NCBI GenBank assembly: GCA_023230525.1
Contig: JALNXE010000064.1
Span: forward strand, 1 to 25,344
Direction: 5' to 3'
DNA length: 25,344 bases
From: Desulfobulbaceae bacterium
Lineage (GTDB): Bacteria; Desulfobacterota; Desulfobulbia; Desulfobulbales; SURF-16
Position numbers and translations under genes: made by a program
The notes under the pieces: generated by a model
Databases searched by the model: none
The model's input: only the letters and a program-made list of their open reading frames with translations
What the model was told of the DNA's origin: nothing
In this document: piece after piece, positions 1-8,476 of the stretch
How positions within the stretch are numbered: the stretch's first letter is position 1
Layout of the letters: the number at the start of each line of letters is the position of its first letter

Positions 1-1914
1 AACCACCAGGGCAAGGGACACCCGGATGATGTGGCGATTTCCTTTGATGATGGACCAGATCCCGAGTGGACCCCGGCCATTCTCGATATCCTCAAGGCCA
101 AGGGGGTCAAGGCCTCTTTTTTCATGGTGGGCGAGCGCATGGAGAAAAACCCCGAGCTCGTCGAGCGCATTGTCCGGGAAGGGCATGAAATCGGGGTGCA
201 TACCTACACCCACCCAAACCTGGCAGAGGTTTCCGCAGAACGTGCCCGGCTCGAACTCAATGCCACCCAGCGTCTCATTGAAACGATCACCGGTCATTCG
301 ACTTTTCTGTTCCGGCCGCCCTATAACGCCGATTCCGAGCCTCATTCTCCAGAGGAACTGGTACCGATTAAAATTGCCCAGGAGCTTGGCTACCTCACGG
401 TATCCAGCGACATCGATCCCGAGGATTGGTCTCGGCCGGGAGTTGCTGCCATTGTCCAACGGGTCAAGGAGCAGCGTCTTCAGGGCAATATCATCCTGCT
501 GCACGATGCCGGCGGCAACCGCAGCCAGACCATCGCCGCCCTGCCCTTGATCATTGATTATCTGCACGCCCGCGGGGACCGGCTGGTCTCCCTCGGCCAG
601 TTACTGGGAGCCTCTGCCACCTTGCTCATGCCGCGGCTGCCGGAAAACCGTCAGCCCCTGCAGCACCTGATCGGCGACAGCGGCTTCCGTATCATCCATG
701 CAGTTGGCGAACTCGGCTGGGCCTTCATGATCGTGTCCACCATCCTGGTCACCCTGCGCACCCTGATTGTGGCTATACTTGCTCAGAGCCACAGATCCCG
801 TCTCTTATCTTCCCCAACTGACGCGACGGATAAATTCCAGCCGCCGATCAGTATTGTCATAGCCGCCTTTAATGAAGAAAAGGTGATCGGCCGCACCCTG
901 GAAAACCTGCTGCGCACCGACTACGCTGGGGCAATCGAGCTCATCGTGGTCGACGACGGCTCCACTGACCGGACATCGTCGGTGGTGGCGGAAATCGCAG
1001 GCAAAGATCCCCGCCTCCAGCTGCTCCGTCAGGGCAACCTGGGGAAGGCCCGCGCCCTTCGGGTCGGATTCCTCAACGCCCATCATGAAATCATTGTCAC
1101 GCTCGACGCGGATACACTTTTTCAGCCCGATACCATCATGCACCTGGTGCAATCCATGCGGGACGAGCGGATTGGGGCCGTATCAGGCCATGTCAAGGTC
1201 GGCAACAAACAGACCCTTGTCGCCCGGTTTCAGGACCTGGAGTATACCTGCGGTTTCAATCTCGACAGACGGGCCTACCAGCAGCTGAACTGCATCACGG
1301 TGGTGCCCGGTGCGGTAAGCGCCTGGCGCCGCTCGGCGGTTATGGCCGCCGGCGGAATCAGCAGTGACACCCTGGCTGAAGATACGGATCTGACCCTGAG
1401 CCTGCACCGCGCCGGCTACCGGATCGGTTATGCCCCCCGGGCCGTGGCGTGGACAGAGGCGCCGGAAAACTACCAGGCTCTGGTCAAACAACGGTTTCGC
1501 TGGGCCTTCGGCACCCTTCAATGTCTCTGGAAACACCGGGATCTGGTCGGCAACCCGAAGCACAAAGCCCTTGGCTGGTTCAGTCTGCCCTCTATCTGGT
1601 TTTTTCAGATACTGCTGGTGGCTGTCAGCCCGCTGGTGGATGGGCTGCTTATTTCTTCTCTGTTTTTCGAGATGAAATTCGCCATCTTGCTGTATCTATT
1701 TGCTTTCCTCGCCCTCGACCTGCTGACTGCGGCCCTGGCATGCTGGATGGAGGAGGTGCCTCTTACAACAGCCTGGCGTATCCTGCCCATGCGTTTTCTT
1801 TACCGCCCGCTGCTGGCCTGGGTGATCTGGAAATCCATTATCCGCGCCGCCAAGGGTGCCTTAGTCGGCTGGGGCAAGCTGGAAAGATCCGCCTCAATTA
1901 ACCTTAAAAACTAA
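1..1914 (+). CDS. Fused polysaccharide deacetylase / family 2 glycosyltransferase, 5' partial
   Basis: The frame is open to the left edge, so the N-terminus is missing. Counting from the codon at 31, a NodB-type deacetylase domain fills residues 1-205. FDDGPD at 5-10 holds the catalytic Asp and metal ligand, HTYTH at 57-61 gives the metal-binding histidines, and RPPYN and LLHD motifs follow. A membrane helix lies near 228-250. A GT2 domain starts near 271 with DD308-309, a DAD motif at 359-361, ED at 450-451 and QxxRW at 487-491, the signature of processive synthases such as PgaC or hyaluronan synthase. Several helices close the protein. It should polymerise an amino-sugar glycan at the inner membrane and deacetylate it outside. 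The exact polymer is unknown. A further upstream domain (for example GH18) is possible but not visible. Confidence 0.9.
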   Translation, partial: NHQGKGHPDDVAISFDDGPDPEWTPAILDILKAKGVKASFFMVGERMEKNPELVERIVREGHEIGVHTYTHPNLAEVSAERARLELNATQRLIETITGHSTFLFRPPYNADSEPHSPEELVPIKIAQELGYLTVSSDIDPEDWSRPGVAAIVQRVKEQRLQGNIILLHDAGGNRSQTIAALPLIIDYLHARGDRLVSLGQLLGASATLLMPRLPENRQPLQHLIGDSGFRIIHAVGELGWAFMIVSTILVTLRTLIVAILAQSHRSRLLSSPTDATDKFQPPISIVIAAFNEEKVIGRTLENLLRTDYAGAIELIVVDDGSTDRTSSVVAEIAGKDPRLQLLRQGNLGKARALRVGFLNAHHEIIVTLDADTLFQPDTIMHLVQSMRDERIGAVSGHVKVGNKQTLVARFQDLEYTCGFNLDRRAYQQLNCITVVPGAVSAWRRSAVMAAGGISSDTLAEDTDLTLSLHRAGYRIGYAPRAVAWTEAPENYQALVKQRFRWAFGTLQCLWKHRDLVGNPKHKALGWFSLPSIWFFQILLVAVSPLVDGLLISSLFFEMKFAILLYLFAFLALDLLTAALACWMEEVPLTTAWRILPMRFLYRPLLAWVIWKSIIRAAKGALVGWGKLERSASINLKN

Positions 1915-1925
1915 AAATTTGTTAA

Positions 1926-3095
1926 ATGATCAAGAAAATGAACGTAATGAAATCGGCAGTAAGGTATCAAGTGCTGACAAAACGCTTTTCCGCCCCGTTC
2001 AAACAGCCGGCCGCTTTGCTGTTGTTCGTGCTGGCTCTGTTGGCTGGCTGCAACAATCAGGATACCGTCACCCCATCCGGCCAAACGGCGGCCGTCGAGG
2101 CTATGTCGACCGTTGTCTTCCCGGCCAGCGGAGCTTTCACCGGGGCTTACATCGACTTCGGGGATTACGAAGATGATGTGACGCTCGAGGCCATTGATAA
2201 ATTCGAAACCATGGTGGGTAAACACCAGGCCATCATTGCCTCTTCAAGCTATTGGGGAGAGCGGAAATTCCCGAAAAAAAACGTTGAACTCATTATCCGT
2301 CATGGTTCCATTCCGCTGATCTTCTGGTCCCCCTGGGATCGGCCCTATGAGGAGGGCAGGCCGCCGGACGGTTTCAGTCTCAATAACATTCTGGCCGGCA
2401 AGTGGGACGGGTATATCGACCAATGGGCTGATGAGGCGCGTTCCGTTGATAAACCCCTGCTGGTAGCCTGGGGCCTGGAGATGAACGGCCAATGGTTCCC
2501 CTGGTCCGGGGTGCATTATGGAGGCGGGCAACTCATCTCAACGCCGGACCAGCCTGCCAGATATGCCGGTCCGGAGCTTTTCAAACAGGCTTACCGCTAT
2601 GTGGTAGCACGGGTAAGAGCCCGTGGTGCCGGTAAAATTCTCTGGGTGTTTCACGCAAACAACTTTTCCGTTCCCGTCGCCCCGTGGAACGTTCTGAGTA
2701 ATTACTATCCCGGTTCAGATGTGGTGGACATTCTGGCTCTGAGCGTCTACGGCAAGCTCTTTGCCGATAGCCGGTGGATTTCCTTTACAGAGGCCATGGA
2801 CAGTGGCTATCGGGATCTCTGCCGGCTTGATGCCGGCAAACCGCTTATCGTTGCCGAGTGGGGGGTTGGGGAGTTTCCGCAAGCAGGGGATAAGTCCGCC
2901 TGGCTTGAGCAGGCTTTTGTCTCTTACCAAAAAAAATATCCGCGGGTCAAGGCCGCGGTCTACTGGCATGAACGCTGGCAGAATGGAGATGAAACATACA
3001 GCAATCTAAGGGTCAACTCTTCACCGGAATCCCTGGCTGCGTACCGAAAAGCAGTGGCGGATCCCTACTGGGTAGGCAACCAGAAGCAGAGGTGA
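1926..3095 (+). CDS. GH26-like glycoside hydrolase lipoprotein
   Basis: This 389-residue protein has a basic N-terminus, a hydrophobic stretch at 28-40 and a lipobox LLAGC ending at Cys42, so it is probably an anchored lipoprotein. The rest resembles GH26 beta-mannanase-like hydrolases. WGLEMNGQWFPW carries the likely acid/base Glu185, and VAEWGVGE carries the likely nucleophile Glu311; both are in the expected context. It starts 11 bp after the glycosyltransferase/deacetylase stop and is probably co-transcribed, so it likely trims or releases the polymer made by that enzyme. No clear ribosome-binding site decides between ATG at 1926, 1938 and 1947; all keep the signal peptide. Substrate specificity cannot be read from the sequence. 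Confidence 0.82.
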   Translation: MIKKMNVMKSAVRYQVLTKRFSAPFKQPAALLLFVLALLAGCNNQDTVTPSGQTAAVEAMSTVVFPASGAFTGAYIDFGDYEDDVTLEAIDKFETMVGKHQAIIASSSYWGERKFPKKNVELIIRHGSIPLIFWSPWDRPYEEGRPPDGFSLNNILAGKWDGYIDQWADEARSVDKPLLVAWGLEMNGQWFPWSGVHYGGGQLISTPDQPARYAGPELFKQAYRYVVARVRARGAGKILWVFHANNFSVPVAPWNVLSNYYPGSDVVDILALSVYGKLFADSRWISFTEAMDSGYRDLCRLDAGKPLIVAEWGVGEFPQAGDKSAWLEQAFVSYQKKYPRVKAAVYWHERWQNGDETYSNLRVNSSPESLAAYRKAVADPYWVGNQKQR

Positions 3096-3169
3096 TTGCC
3101 CGGGGGAGGAACCGCTTCTGTCATTTTGCCATGGCGTGGCATGACCTTATTGAAAGAAAATTCCTGCCC

Positions 3170-4606
3170 TCAAACTGCAGCCTCAGCCGGGACGATGCCA
3201 TCATCTGACAACGGCGGCTGACTTTCAGATTTTATCTTTTCAACGGCTGCAAAGGCGGAAGTCTTCTGACCGATAAGATTGGCCAGTTCGTCTATCACCT
3301 CTTTCACTTCGCCCACCTGCTGATTGGTCACCTGGGCAGCTTCAGACAGATAGGTCACGGTTTCCGAATTATCCGCGGTGACAAGGGTCATCTCGGCTAC
3401 GGCCTTATTGATATAATCGATTCCCTGGGCCTGTTCCTTTGAAGCGGTGGCAATATCACCCAGGAAACTGCCAACCTGGCTGGCATTCTCTGTCACCTCG
3501 GAAAATGAATTTTCCGTATCTTTTACCAGGAGGGTCCCTTTCTTTATTAAATTCCCGGTGTTGGCAATGAGATCATTGGTATTTCTGGCTGCCGTTGCCG
3601 AGCGCAAGGCCAAATTGCGTACCTCCTCGGCAACCACGGCAAAGCCCACTCCCGCCTGACCTGCCCTGGCTGCCTCAACTGCGGCATTGAGGGCCAGAAG
3701 ATTGGTCTGGAAGGCAATTTCGTCAATTGTTTTGATAATTTTGGATGATTCCTCACTTGATTTGTAAATCTTTTCCATGGAAGCGGTCAGTTCGGACATC
3801 ATGCTGTTTGCCTTGCTGATCACCTGGTTTGTTTCCTGCATGAGATCGTTGGCTTTCCGCGAATTTTCGGCATTCATCTCGATCATGGAAGAAATCTCAT
3901 CAAGGGAAGAAGAGGTTTCGTGCAGAGAGGAGGCCTGATTCTGGGCTCCATCCGCCAGAGATCTGCTGGCCGTCTCAACCTGTTCGCTGGTTACCGCCAG
4001 CTGATCTCTGCTGTTGTTTATCGCGCCGATGGCCCGGCGGAGGGGATTGGTAAGCACCTTCCTGAAGGCCAGAAACATGAGGGCGGTCAGCACCACATTC
4101 AATACTACCACCGCATAGATGATATTAAGCGTCGAACTGTACAGCTTTTCTTGCATGAATGAGGTGCTGAGAAAAACATCGACCACCCCTAATTTTTCTT
4201 TATCCTTGGCCACCTCAACACGTTTGGTTTTCAAATCCCCGGTGACCTGACCGGTAAAATCAACGATTTTGCCCTCAGCATCCCGCTGTTTTCCCAAAAA
4301 GAGTGTTTTCCCATCATTTTCCCAGACCACGACGGCGGCAATCTGCTTCTCAAGCATTTCCACCGACACGACATTGTCCGCCTTTTCCTTATCAAGATTC
4401 CACAGTGGATTTTTCAGGTTTTCAGCCAGACGCAGAGAAGCCATGGTGATGCACTTTTCCAACCCGGCCTCCATATTGGCTTTATTGATGAAATAACTGA
4501 CTACGGCAAAAGAGATAAGGGCAAGGGTCGTGGCCGCATTAATCAGAATGCCAAGTTTGGTCTGAACGCCTGTTGGACTGGAATTTACTCGTTTTATAAA
4601 ACCCAT
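3170..4606 (-). CDS. Methyl-accepting chemotaxis protein
   Basis: The ATG at 4606 is preferred over one at 4621 because GGAG lies six bases before it. The 478-residue protein has a first membrane helix near 17-40, a small periplasmic sensor domain containing NPLWNLD near 66-72, and a second helix near 161-182. A short linker leads into a long cytoplasmic coiled coil. The highly conserved hairpin tip (IAFQTNLLALNAAVEAARAG) lies near 290-310. It should control CheA/CheW signalling from the inner membrane. Its sensor is small and its ligand is unknown. The gene is convergent with the GH26-like gene and lies downstream of a solute-binding protein on the same strand, which might present a ligand to it. 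Confidence 0.93.
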   Translation of the reverse strand: MGFIKRVNSSPTGVQTKLGILINAATTLALISFAVVSYFINKANMEAGLEKCITMASLRLAENLKNPLWNLDKEKADNVVSVEMLEKQIAAVVVWENDGKTLFLGKQRDAEGKIVDFTGQVTGDLKTKRVEVAKDKEKLGVVDVFLSTSFMQEKLYSSTLNIIYAVVVLNVVLTALMFLAFRKVLTNPLRRAIGAINNSRDQLAVTSEQVETASRSLADGAQNQASSLHETSSSLDEISSMIEMNAENSRKANDLMQETNQVISKANSMMSELTASMEKIYKSSEESSKIIKTIDEIAFQTNLLALNAAVEAARAGQAGVGFAVVAEEVRNLALRSATAARNTNDLIANTGNLIKKGTLLVKDTENSFSEVTENASQVGSFLGDIATASKEQAQGIDYINKAVAEMTLVTADNSETVTYLSEAAQVTNQQVGEVKEVIDELANLIGQKTSAFAAVEKIKSESQPPLSDDGIVPAEAAV

Positions 4607-4777
4607 GACTGTCTCCGGCATGCATGAATTAGCGAACAGATACGAAATAAGACATTACGATTCAGGGGATTCGTCATTCACAGCACTCGTCAATTGGGTT
4701 TTATCCGGCACCTGCTTGTTGTACCGCGACCTCTGATCGCAGCCGGCAGGAAAAACCGCCCAGATATCAGCAGGGTC

Positions 4778-5497
4778 TTACCAGTTCCATTTTGTCAGCA
4801 GTTTCTGGATTTCGCCTGAGGCCACAAGCTTCGGGTACGCCTCGTCAAAAATGGCCTTTAGGGCCTTGCCTTTGTCATTATCCGGAAAGGCAAGATACAG
4901 ACCCAATTCCATTACCGGCTCTTTTTGAAAGTTATTCTTATCAACAACTTTCAACTCCAGAACCTCGTCCAGGTCATCCTCATTTTCCAGGTAGAAATCA
5001 ACGCGGCCTTTATCCAGCACCTGCAGGATGTTTTCGCGGGTATCAAACTCCTTTTGCTCAACCGGGACGCCAAGATATTTGGCAATGGAATAGCCTTTGA
5101 CATAGGCGACGGTTTTTCCTTTCAGAGATTCCTTGCCTTGCCAGTTGCTGACAGTGCCTTTTTTAAACAGAGCAACAATCGCATCCGCATCAAAGGGCTC
5201 ATTGGTATAGATCATTCCCTTGATCTCATTTTGGTATGAACCGACCACCGCATCAGCCTTGTTGGTCGTAACCAGATTGATCGATCCCTCGTAAGAACGG
5301 ATGATAAAATTCACCTTCACCCCGGCAGGTTCATAGACCGCCCTGAAAATGTCCCAGTAGAGACCGGTACCGTCCTTGTTGGTGGCATCAGTCCACTCCT
5401 CGCTGGCCAAGGTAATTTCTTTCGGCGTCTCAGCCAGGGCAATGCCATGCATTCCTGCAAGCAACAGCAATAGGACAAGGATTCCCACTCTTTTCAT
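4778..5497 (-). CDS. Periplasmic solute-binding protein, family 3 type
   Basis: AGGAGG lies seven bases before the ATG at 5497, which fixes the start; a longer open frame to 5587 has no comparable signal. The 239-residue product begins MKRVG, has a hydrophobic signal sequence and a likely cleavage after ALA at residue 22. The mature part has the layout of polar-amino-acid type binding proteins: an opening strand with EEW, GLYWDIFRAV near 45, a central region naming a hinge (VAYVKGYSIA) and a C-terminal lobe ending LLTKWNW. No permease or ATPase gene is adjacent, so it is an orphan binding protein. It lies 171 bp upstream of the chemoreceptor and could serve as a sensory partner or a remote transporter subunit. 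The ligand is unknown. Confidence 0.85.
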   Translation of the reverse strand: MKRVGILVLLLLLAGMHGIALAETPKEITLASEEWTDATNKDGTGLYWDIFRAVYEPAGVKVNFIIRSYEGSINLVTTNKADAVVGSYQNEIKGMIYTNEPFDADAIVALFKKGTVSNWQGKESLKGKTVAYVKGYSIAKYLGVPVEQKEFDTRENILQVLDKGRVDFYLENEDDLDEVLELKVVDKNNFQKEPVMELGLYLAFPDNDKGKALKAIFDEAYPKLVASGEIQKLLTKWNW

Positions 5498-5611
5498 CAA
5501 CATACCTCCTGTTTCATGATATTGAACATGATCGTCTTGAATAAATATTGCCCTTCCGTAAAAACACCTGTTATTGCGGCAAAACAAAAAGAAATAGCCA
5601 TTCTGAAAACC

Positions 5612-5673
5612 AAAACGGCTTAAAGAGCCATCACAAACCGGCAGGATTGTCCAAATTATTTCGTAACGGCACC
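5612..5673. repeat. Interspersed palindromic repeat, copy 1 (degenerate)
   Basis: This 62-base stretch aligns with 11252-11314 along its whole length. Both begin AAAACGGC, continue TAAAGAGCC and end ATTTCGTAACGGC; the middle is divergent. In this copy the left palindrome arm has decayed (GAGCCATCACAAA), so the fold is weaker than in copy 2. It is non-coding and lies upstream of the solute-binding protein gene. Confidence 0.65.
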
Positions 5674-6050
5674 TAAATGATTATTACAGGCACAGAATCC
5701 TTGCGATTTTGACAACCGGACTGACACCAAAGACAAAAATAAATGAAATCAACGAGTAATGGGACATTTCCGTTTAATCGAAACTTTACTCTTTTATTAT
5801 ATGTGGAAAAAAAAATTAAACTCAACAAAAAGTTCTTCTACATAACAAACGGATGAATTGAGCAGTCCGCTACCGACGCAAAAACTGCCTGAAAGCTGCG
5901 TTGTCAAATCAGGGCAGCGGTTGAAGCGATACAGGAAAATGAATTCACCGGCCAAAATACCGGATAAAGCAGGCAGAGGCATACTTGAACCCCTCTGGTT
6001 GAAATTGAAATGGCCCTTGCTGCTTGATTCATGATGCCTTAAAACATTAC

Positions 6051-6079
6051 TTGTGAACTGCGCTGTAATCTTTTATATT
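6051..6079 (+). promoter_or_regulatory. Putative sigma70-like promoter for the histidine kinase gene
   Basis: TTGTGA at 6051-6056 and TATATT at 6074-6079 are separated by exactly 17 bases. The -10 matches consensus at five of six positions and the -35 at four of six. The predicted leader to the preferred TTG start at 6180 is about 95 bases. Confidence 0.45.
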
Positions 6080-6179
6080 TACACAATTCATGAAAACAAA
6101 TAATTACGGCTAGTTGAGGCATCAGGTCAACAGGCATTACTATACGCCACTCACCCAGCCGACATGCCAAGGGTTTCTA

Positions 6180-8417
6180 TTGAATTTACTGCGATTTCAA
6201 GATATCAGCCTCAAATGGAAGCTCATCATTCCTTTCTTTTTCCTTGCTGTCATAGGAGCCGCCTCCCTGTTTGCCGTTTCCTACCGTTTCCAGAACAGCC
6301 TCATCCACGTCAACGAAGCCAAGCGCCTGAGAGATCAATATCAATATTTTCTGGACAATATTGTCTCCAAGGAAAACATGGCCATGGGCCTTGCCTACAC
6401 GGTGGCAAAAAACCCTGATGTAGCAGCCGCCTTCGCCGCAAGGGACCGCGACCGGTTGATTAAGCTTCTGCAGCCGGTCTATGCAACCCTGCAGAAGGAT
6501 TTCGGCGTCAAGCAGTTTCATTTTCATACACCACCGGCCATCTCATTTCTGCGCCTGCATGCCTTGTCCCGATACGGCGATGACATGGAGACCTACCGCC
6601 ATACGATTAATCTGGCCCGGCAAAGCGGCACCGGGGTGGCCGGCATCGAGGCCGGGGTCTTTGGTCTCAGCATCCGGAGCGTGGTGCCCGTATTTCATGA
6701 AGGCAAGCAGGTCGGCACTTTTGAGATCGGGCTTTCCCTGGAACAGCATCTCCTGGATGAGTTCAAGAAAAACTATGGCACGGATCTTCTGCTTTATATT
6801 CGGGAAGCCTCTGAGGCAAACAATTTCAAGATTTTTACTTCCACCACCGAAAAGGGCCTGCTTACCCCTGATTTTTTTCATCGCTGTTATGATAACGGGG
6901 AAGTGCTGATTCAGGACGGGAAACTGGGTGATCGCCATCTCGCCAGTATTGCCGGCCCGGTTCGCGATTTTTCCACCCGGGTGGTGGCGGTGGTTGAGAT
7001 CAGTGTTGACCGAAGCCCTACCCTGGCTCTTCTCAAGCAATACGGCACAATTGCCTTTGTCATCGGCTCTATTGCCCTGGTCTTTTCCATCATATTCGTC
7101 TGGTGCGTGTCCTTCATTTTCGTCAAACGCATTCGTGAGGTTGTCAAGGCCTCGGAAGAAATCGCCGCCGGCCAGCGCGATACCATGATTCCGGAGGAAA
7201 GCACCGACGAGCTGGGCACAATGGCCCGGTCCATCAACAAGATGCTTTCTTCGCTGGAGGCCTCACGGAAACGGCTCAAGAATTATTCCAAGAATCTTGA
7301 GGTAATGGTTGACCATCGCACCCGCAACCTCAAGGAATCCGAAAAAACGTACCGCACCCTGGTCGAGAATGTGCCCATGATCGTCTATATGATTTCAGCC
7401 GACGGAACGGCCGTGTTTTTAAACAGATCCGTTGAGCAGATGATGGGCGTCTCACCTGAGCAGTTGAACGGCCATCACTCTTTATGGGATGTGCACATCC
7501 ATCCTGATGACCGGGCCCGGGTGGTGGCCCGGCGGGAGGAATGCCTGCGAGAGGGCAAGGATCTCCATGTCGATTACCGGATGATTCACGCGGATCACCA
7601 TACCGTTTATGGGGTTGACCATGCCGTTGCCGTATATGACGAGGATAATGAATTTATTCGAATGGATGGCATTGTCGTCGATGTGACGACCCAGAAAGAA
7701 CTGCAGGAAAAAATTCTTCAATCCGAGGAGCTGGAAACCCTTAGCCAGATTTCCGCCCGCATGGCCCATGAACTGAGAAATCCTCTTACCTCCATCGGGG
7801 GATTAACCAGAAGGCTGATCAAAACTTTCGACGAAGCGGACCCGCGCACCCAAAAGGGCAGACTGATCATCGAGCAGGTGGAAAAGCTGGAAAGAATTCT
7901 GTTGATGATGCTGGCCTATATCGGTCCACAGTCCGTTCATCTGCAGTCCGGCGACCTCAACACCTTGGTACTCAAAGCGGTTGATACCGTTCGGTCGGAA
8001 TACCCCAGTAAAGGTTTCTCCGTCAAGGCAAGCTTTGACGAGAGAATTCCTCAGCTGCAACTCGACCTGGCTAAATTTAAAACCGTGCTGATCAACCTGA
8101 TGGAAAACGCCTATCACCGCATGGGCCAGAAAGGTGAGATGAGCGTGGCAACCAGGAAAATCGGCGAACATGCGGCAATCACTCTTTCCTACCGGGTACC
8201 CTTTATCTCAGACGATGATATTAAAGACTTTTTCTATCCCTTCGCCGTGGCCTATCCCTTTGCCAAAGGGGCGACAAACGGAGATATCATGGATGTGCCC
8301 ATTGCCAAGGTGGTCATCCATAACCACGGCGGGATTATCAACGTAGGCAAGGAAGACAATAATCTTGTCTGGATTGACATCTCTCTTCCGCTCAAACAAG
8401 AGTCGCTCAACCTCTAG
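6180..8417 (+). CDS. Membrane sensor histidine kinase (Cache-HAMP-PAS-HisKA) with degenerate ATPase domain
   Basis: The TTG at 6180 is preferred because AAGGG lies six bases before it; the frame is open from another TTG at 6114. Of 745 residues, a membrane helix spans 13-36 and a large periplasmic domain 40-285 resembles double-Cache sensors (HFHTPPAISFLRLH region). A second helix is near 290-315, HAMP near 316-370, then a coiled coil and a PAS domain near 388-505. HisKA follows with AHELRNPLTS and phospho-acceptor His530. The N box is partly kept (NLMENAYHRM, Asn643), but no DxGxG or GxGxG motif is visible where G1 and G2 boxes belong. It may therefore be a poor kinase, a phosphatase or a pseudo-kinase. 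It converges on the ole operon, which contains an orphan response regulator. Confidence 0.85.
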   Translation: MNLLRFQDISLKWKLIIPFFFLAVIGAASLFAVSYRFQNSLIHVNEAKRLRDQYQYFLDNIVSKENMAMGLAYTVAKNPDVAAAFAARDRDRLIKLLQPVYATLQKDFGVKQFHFHTPPAISFLRLHALSRYGDDMETYRHTINLARQSGTGVAGIEAGVFGLSIRSVVPVFHEGKQVGTFEIGLSLEQHLLDEFKKNYGTDLLLYIREASEANNFKIFTSTTEKGLLTPDFFHRCYDNGEVLIQDGKLGDRHLASIAGPVRDFSTRVVAVVEISVDRSPTLALLKQYGTIAFVIGSIALVFSIIFVWCVSFIFVKRIREVVKASEEIAAGQRDTMIPEESTDELGTMARSINKMLSSLEASRKRLKNYSKNLEVMVDHRTRNLKESEKTYRTLVENVPMIVYMISADGTAVFLNRSVEQMMGVSPEQLNGHHSLWDVHIHPDDRARVVARREECLREGKDLHVDYRMIHADHHTVYGVDHAVAVYDEDNEFIRMDGIVVDVTTQKELQEKILQSEELETLSQISARMAHELRNPLTSIGGLTRRLIKTFDEADPRTQKGRLIIEQVEKLERILLMMLAYIGPQSVHLQSGDLNTLVLKAVDTVRSEYPSKGFSVKASFDERIPQLQLDLAKFKTVLINLMENAYHRMGQKGEMSVATRKIGEHAAITLSYRVPFISDDDIKDFFYPFAVAYPFAKGATNGDIMDVPIAKVVIHNHGGIINVGKEDNNLVWIDISLPLKQESLNL

Positions 8418-8476
8418 TCCGGCCCGGCAAGAACGGCTCCCCTAGCGCGAAAACATCAAAAAAACAAGGGGATAAC

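Larger units (their letters stand above)
5498..6179. other. Long AT-rich intergenic region between divergent genes
   Basis: About 680 bases separate the start of the solute-binding protein gene (minus) from the start of the histidine kinase gene (plus). It holds one copy of an interspersed repeat (5612-5673), an A-rich stretch near 5800-5830, a weak hairpin (CAGAGG at 5974-5979 with CCTCTG at 5992-5997) and a sigma70-like promoter at 6051-6079. A short open frame at 5797-5982 (minus) has no ribosome-binding site and unlikely composition, so I do not call it a gene. No RNA gene or riboswitch was recognised. Confidence 0.6.

Noticed and set aside
3096..3169. A terminator between convergent genes (TGCCA/TGGCA stem)
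   Set aside because: The stem has only five pairs and no U-tract on either strand.
5797..5982. A 61-codon open frame in the long intergenic region
   Set aside because: It has no ribosome-binding site and crosses an A-rich stretch and a weak hairpin; nothing supports translation.
8432..8441. A third partial copy of the interspersed repeat (ACGGCTCCC)
   Set aside because: Only nine bases match the right end of the repeat, which is too short to separate from chance.
8418..8476. A bidirectional terminator between the kinase and oleD genes
   Set aside because: CCCCT and AGGGG could pair, but the loop is about 23 bases and A-rich and no U-tract follows.
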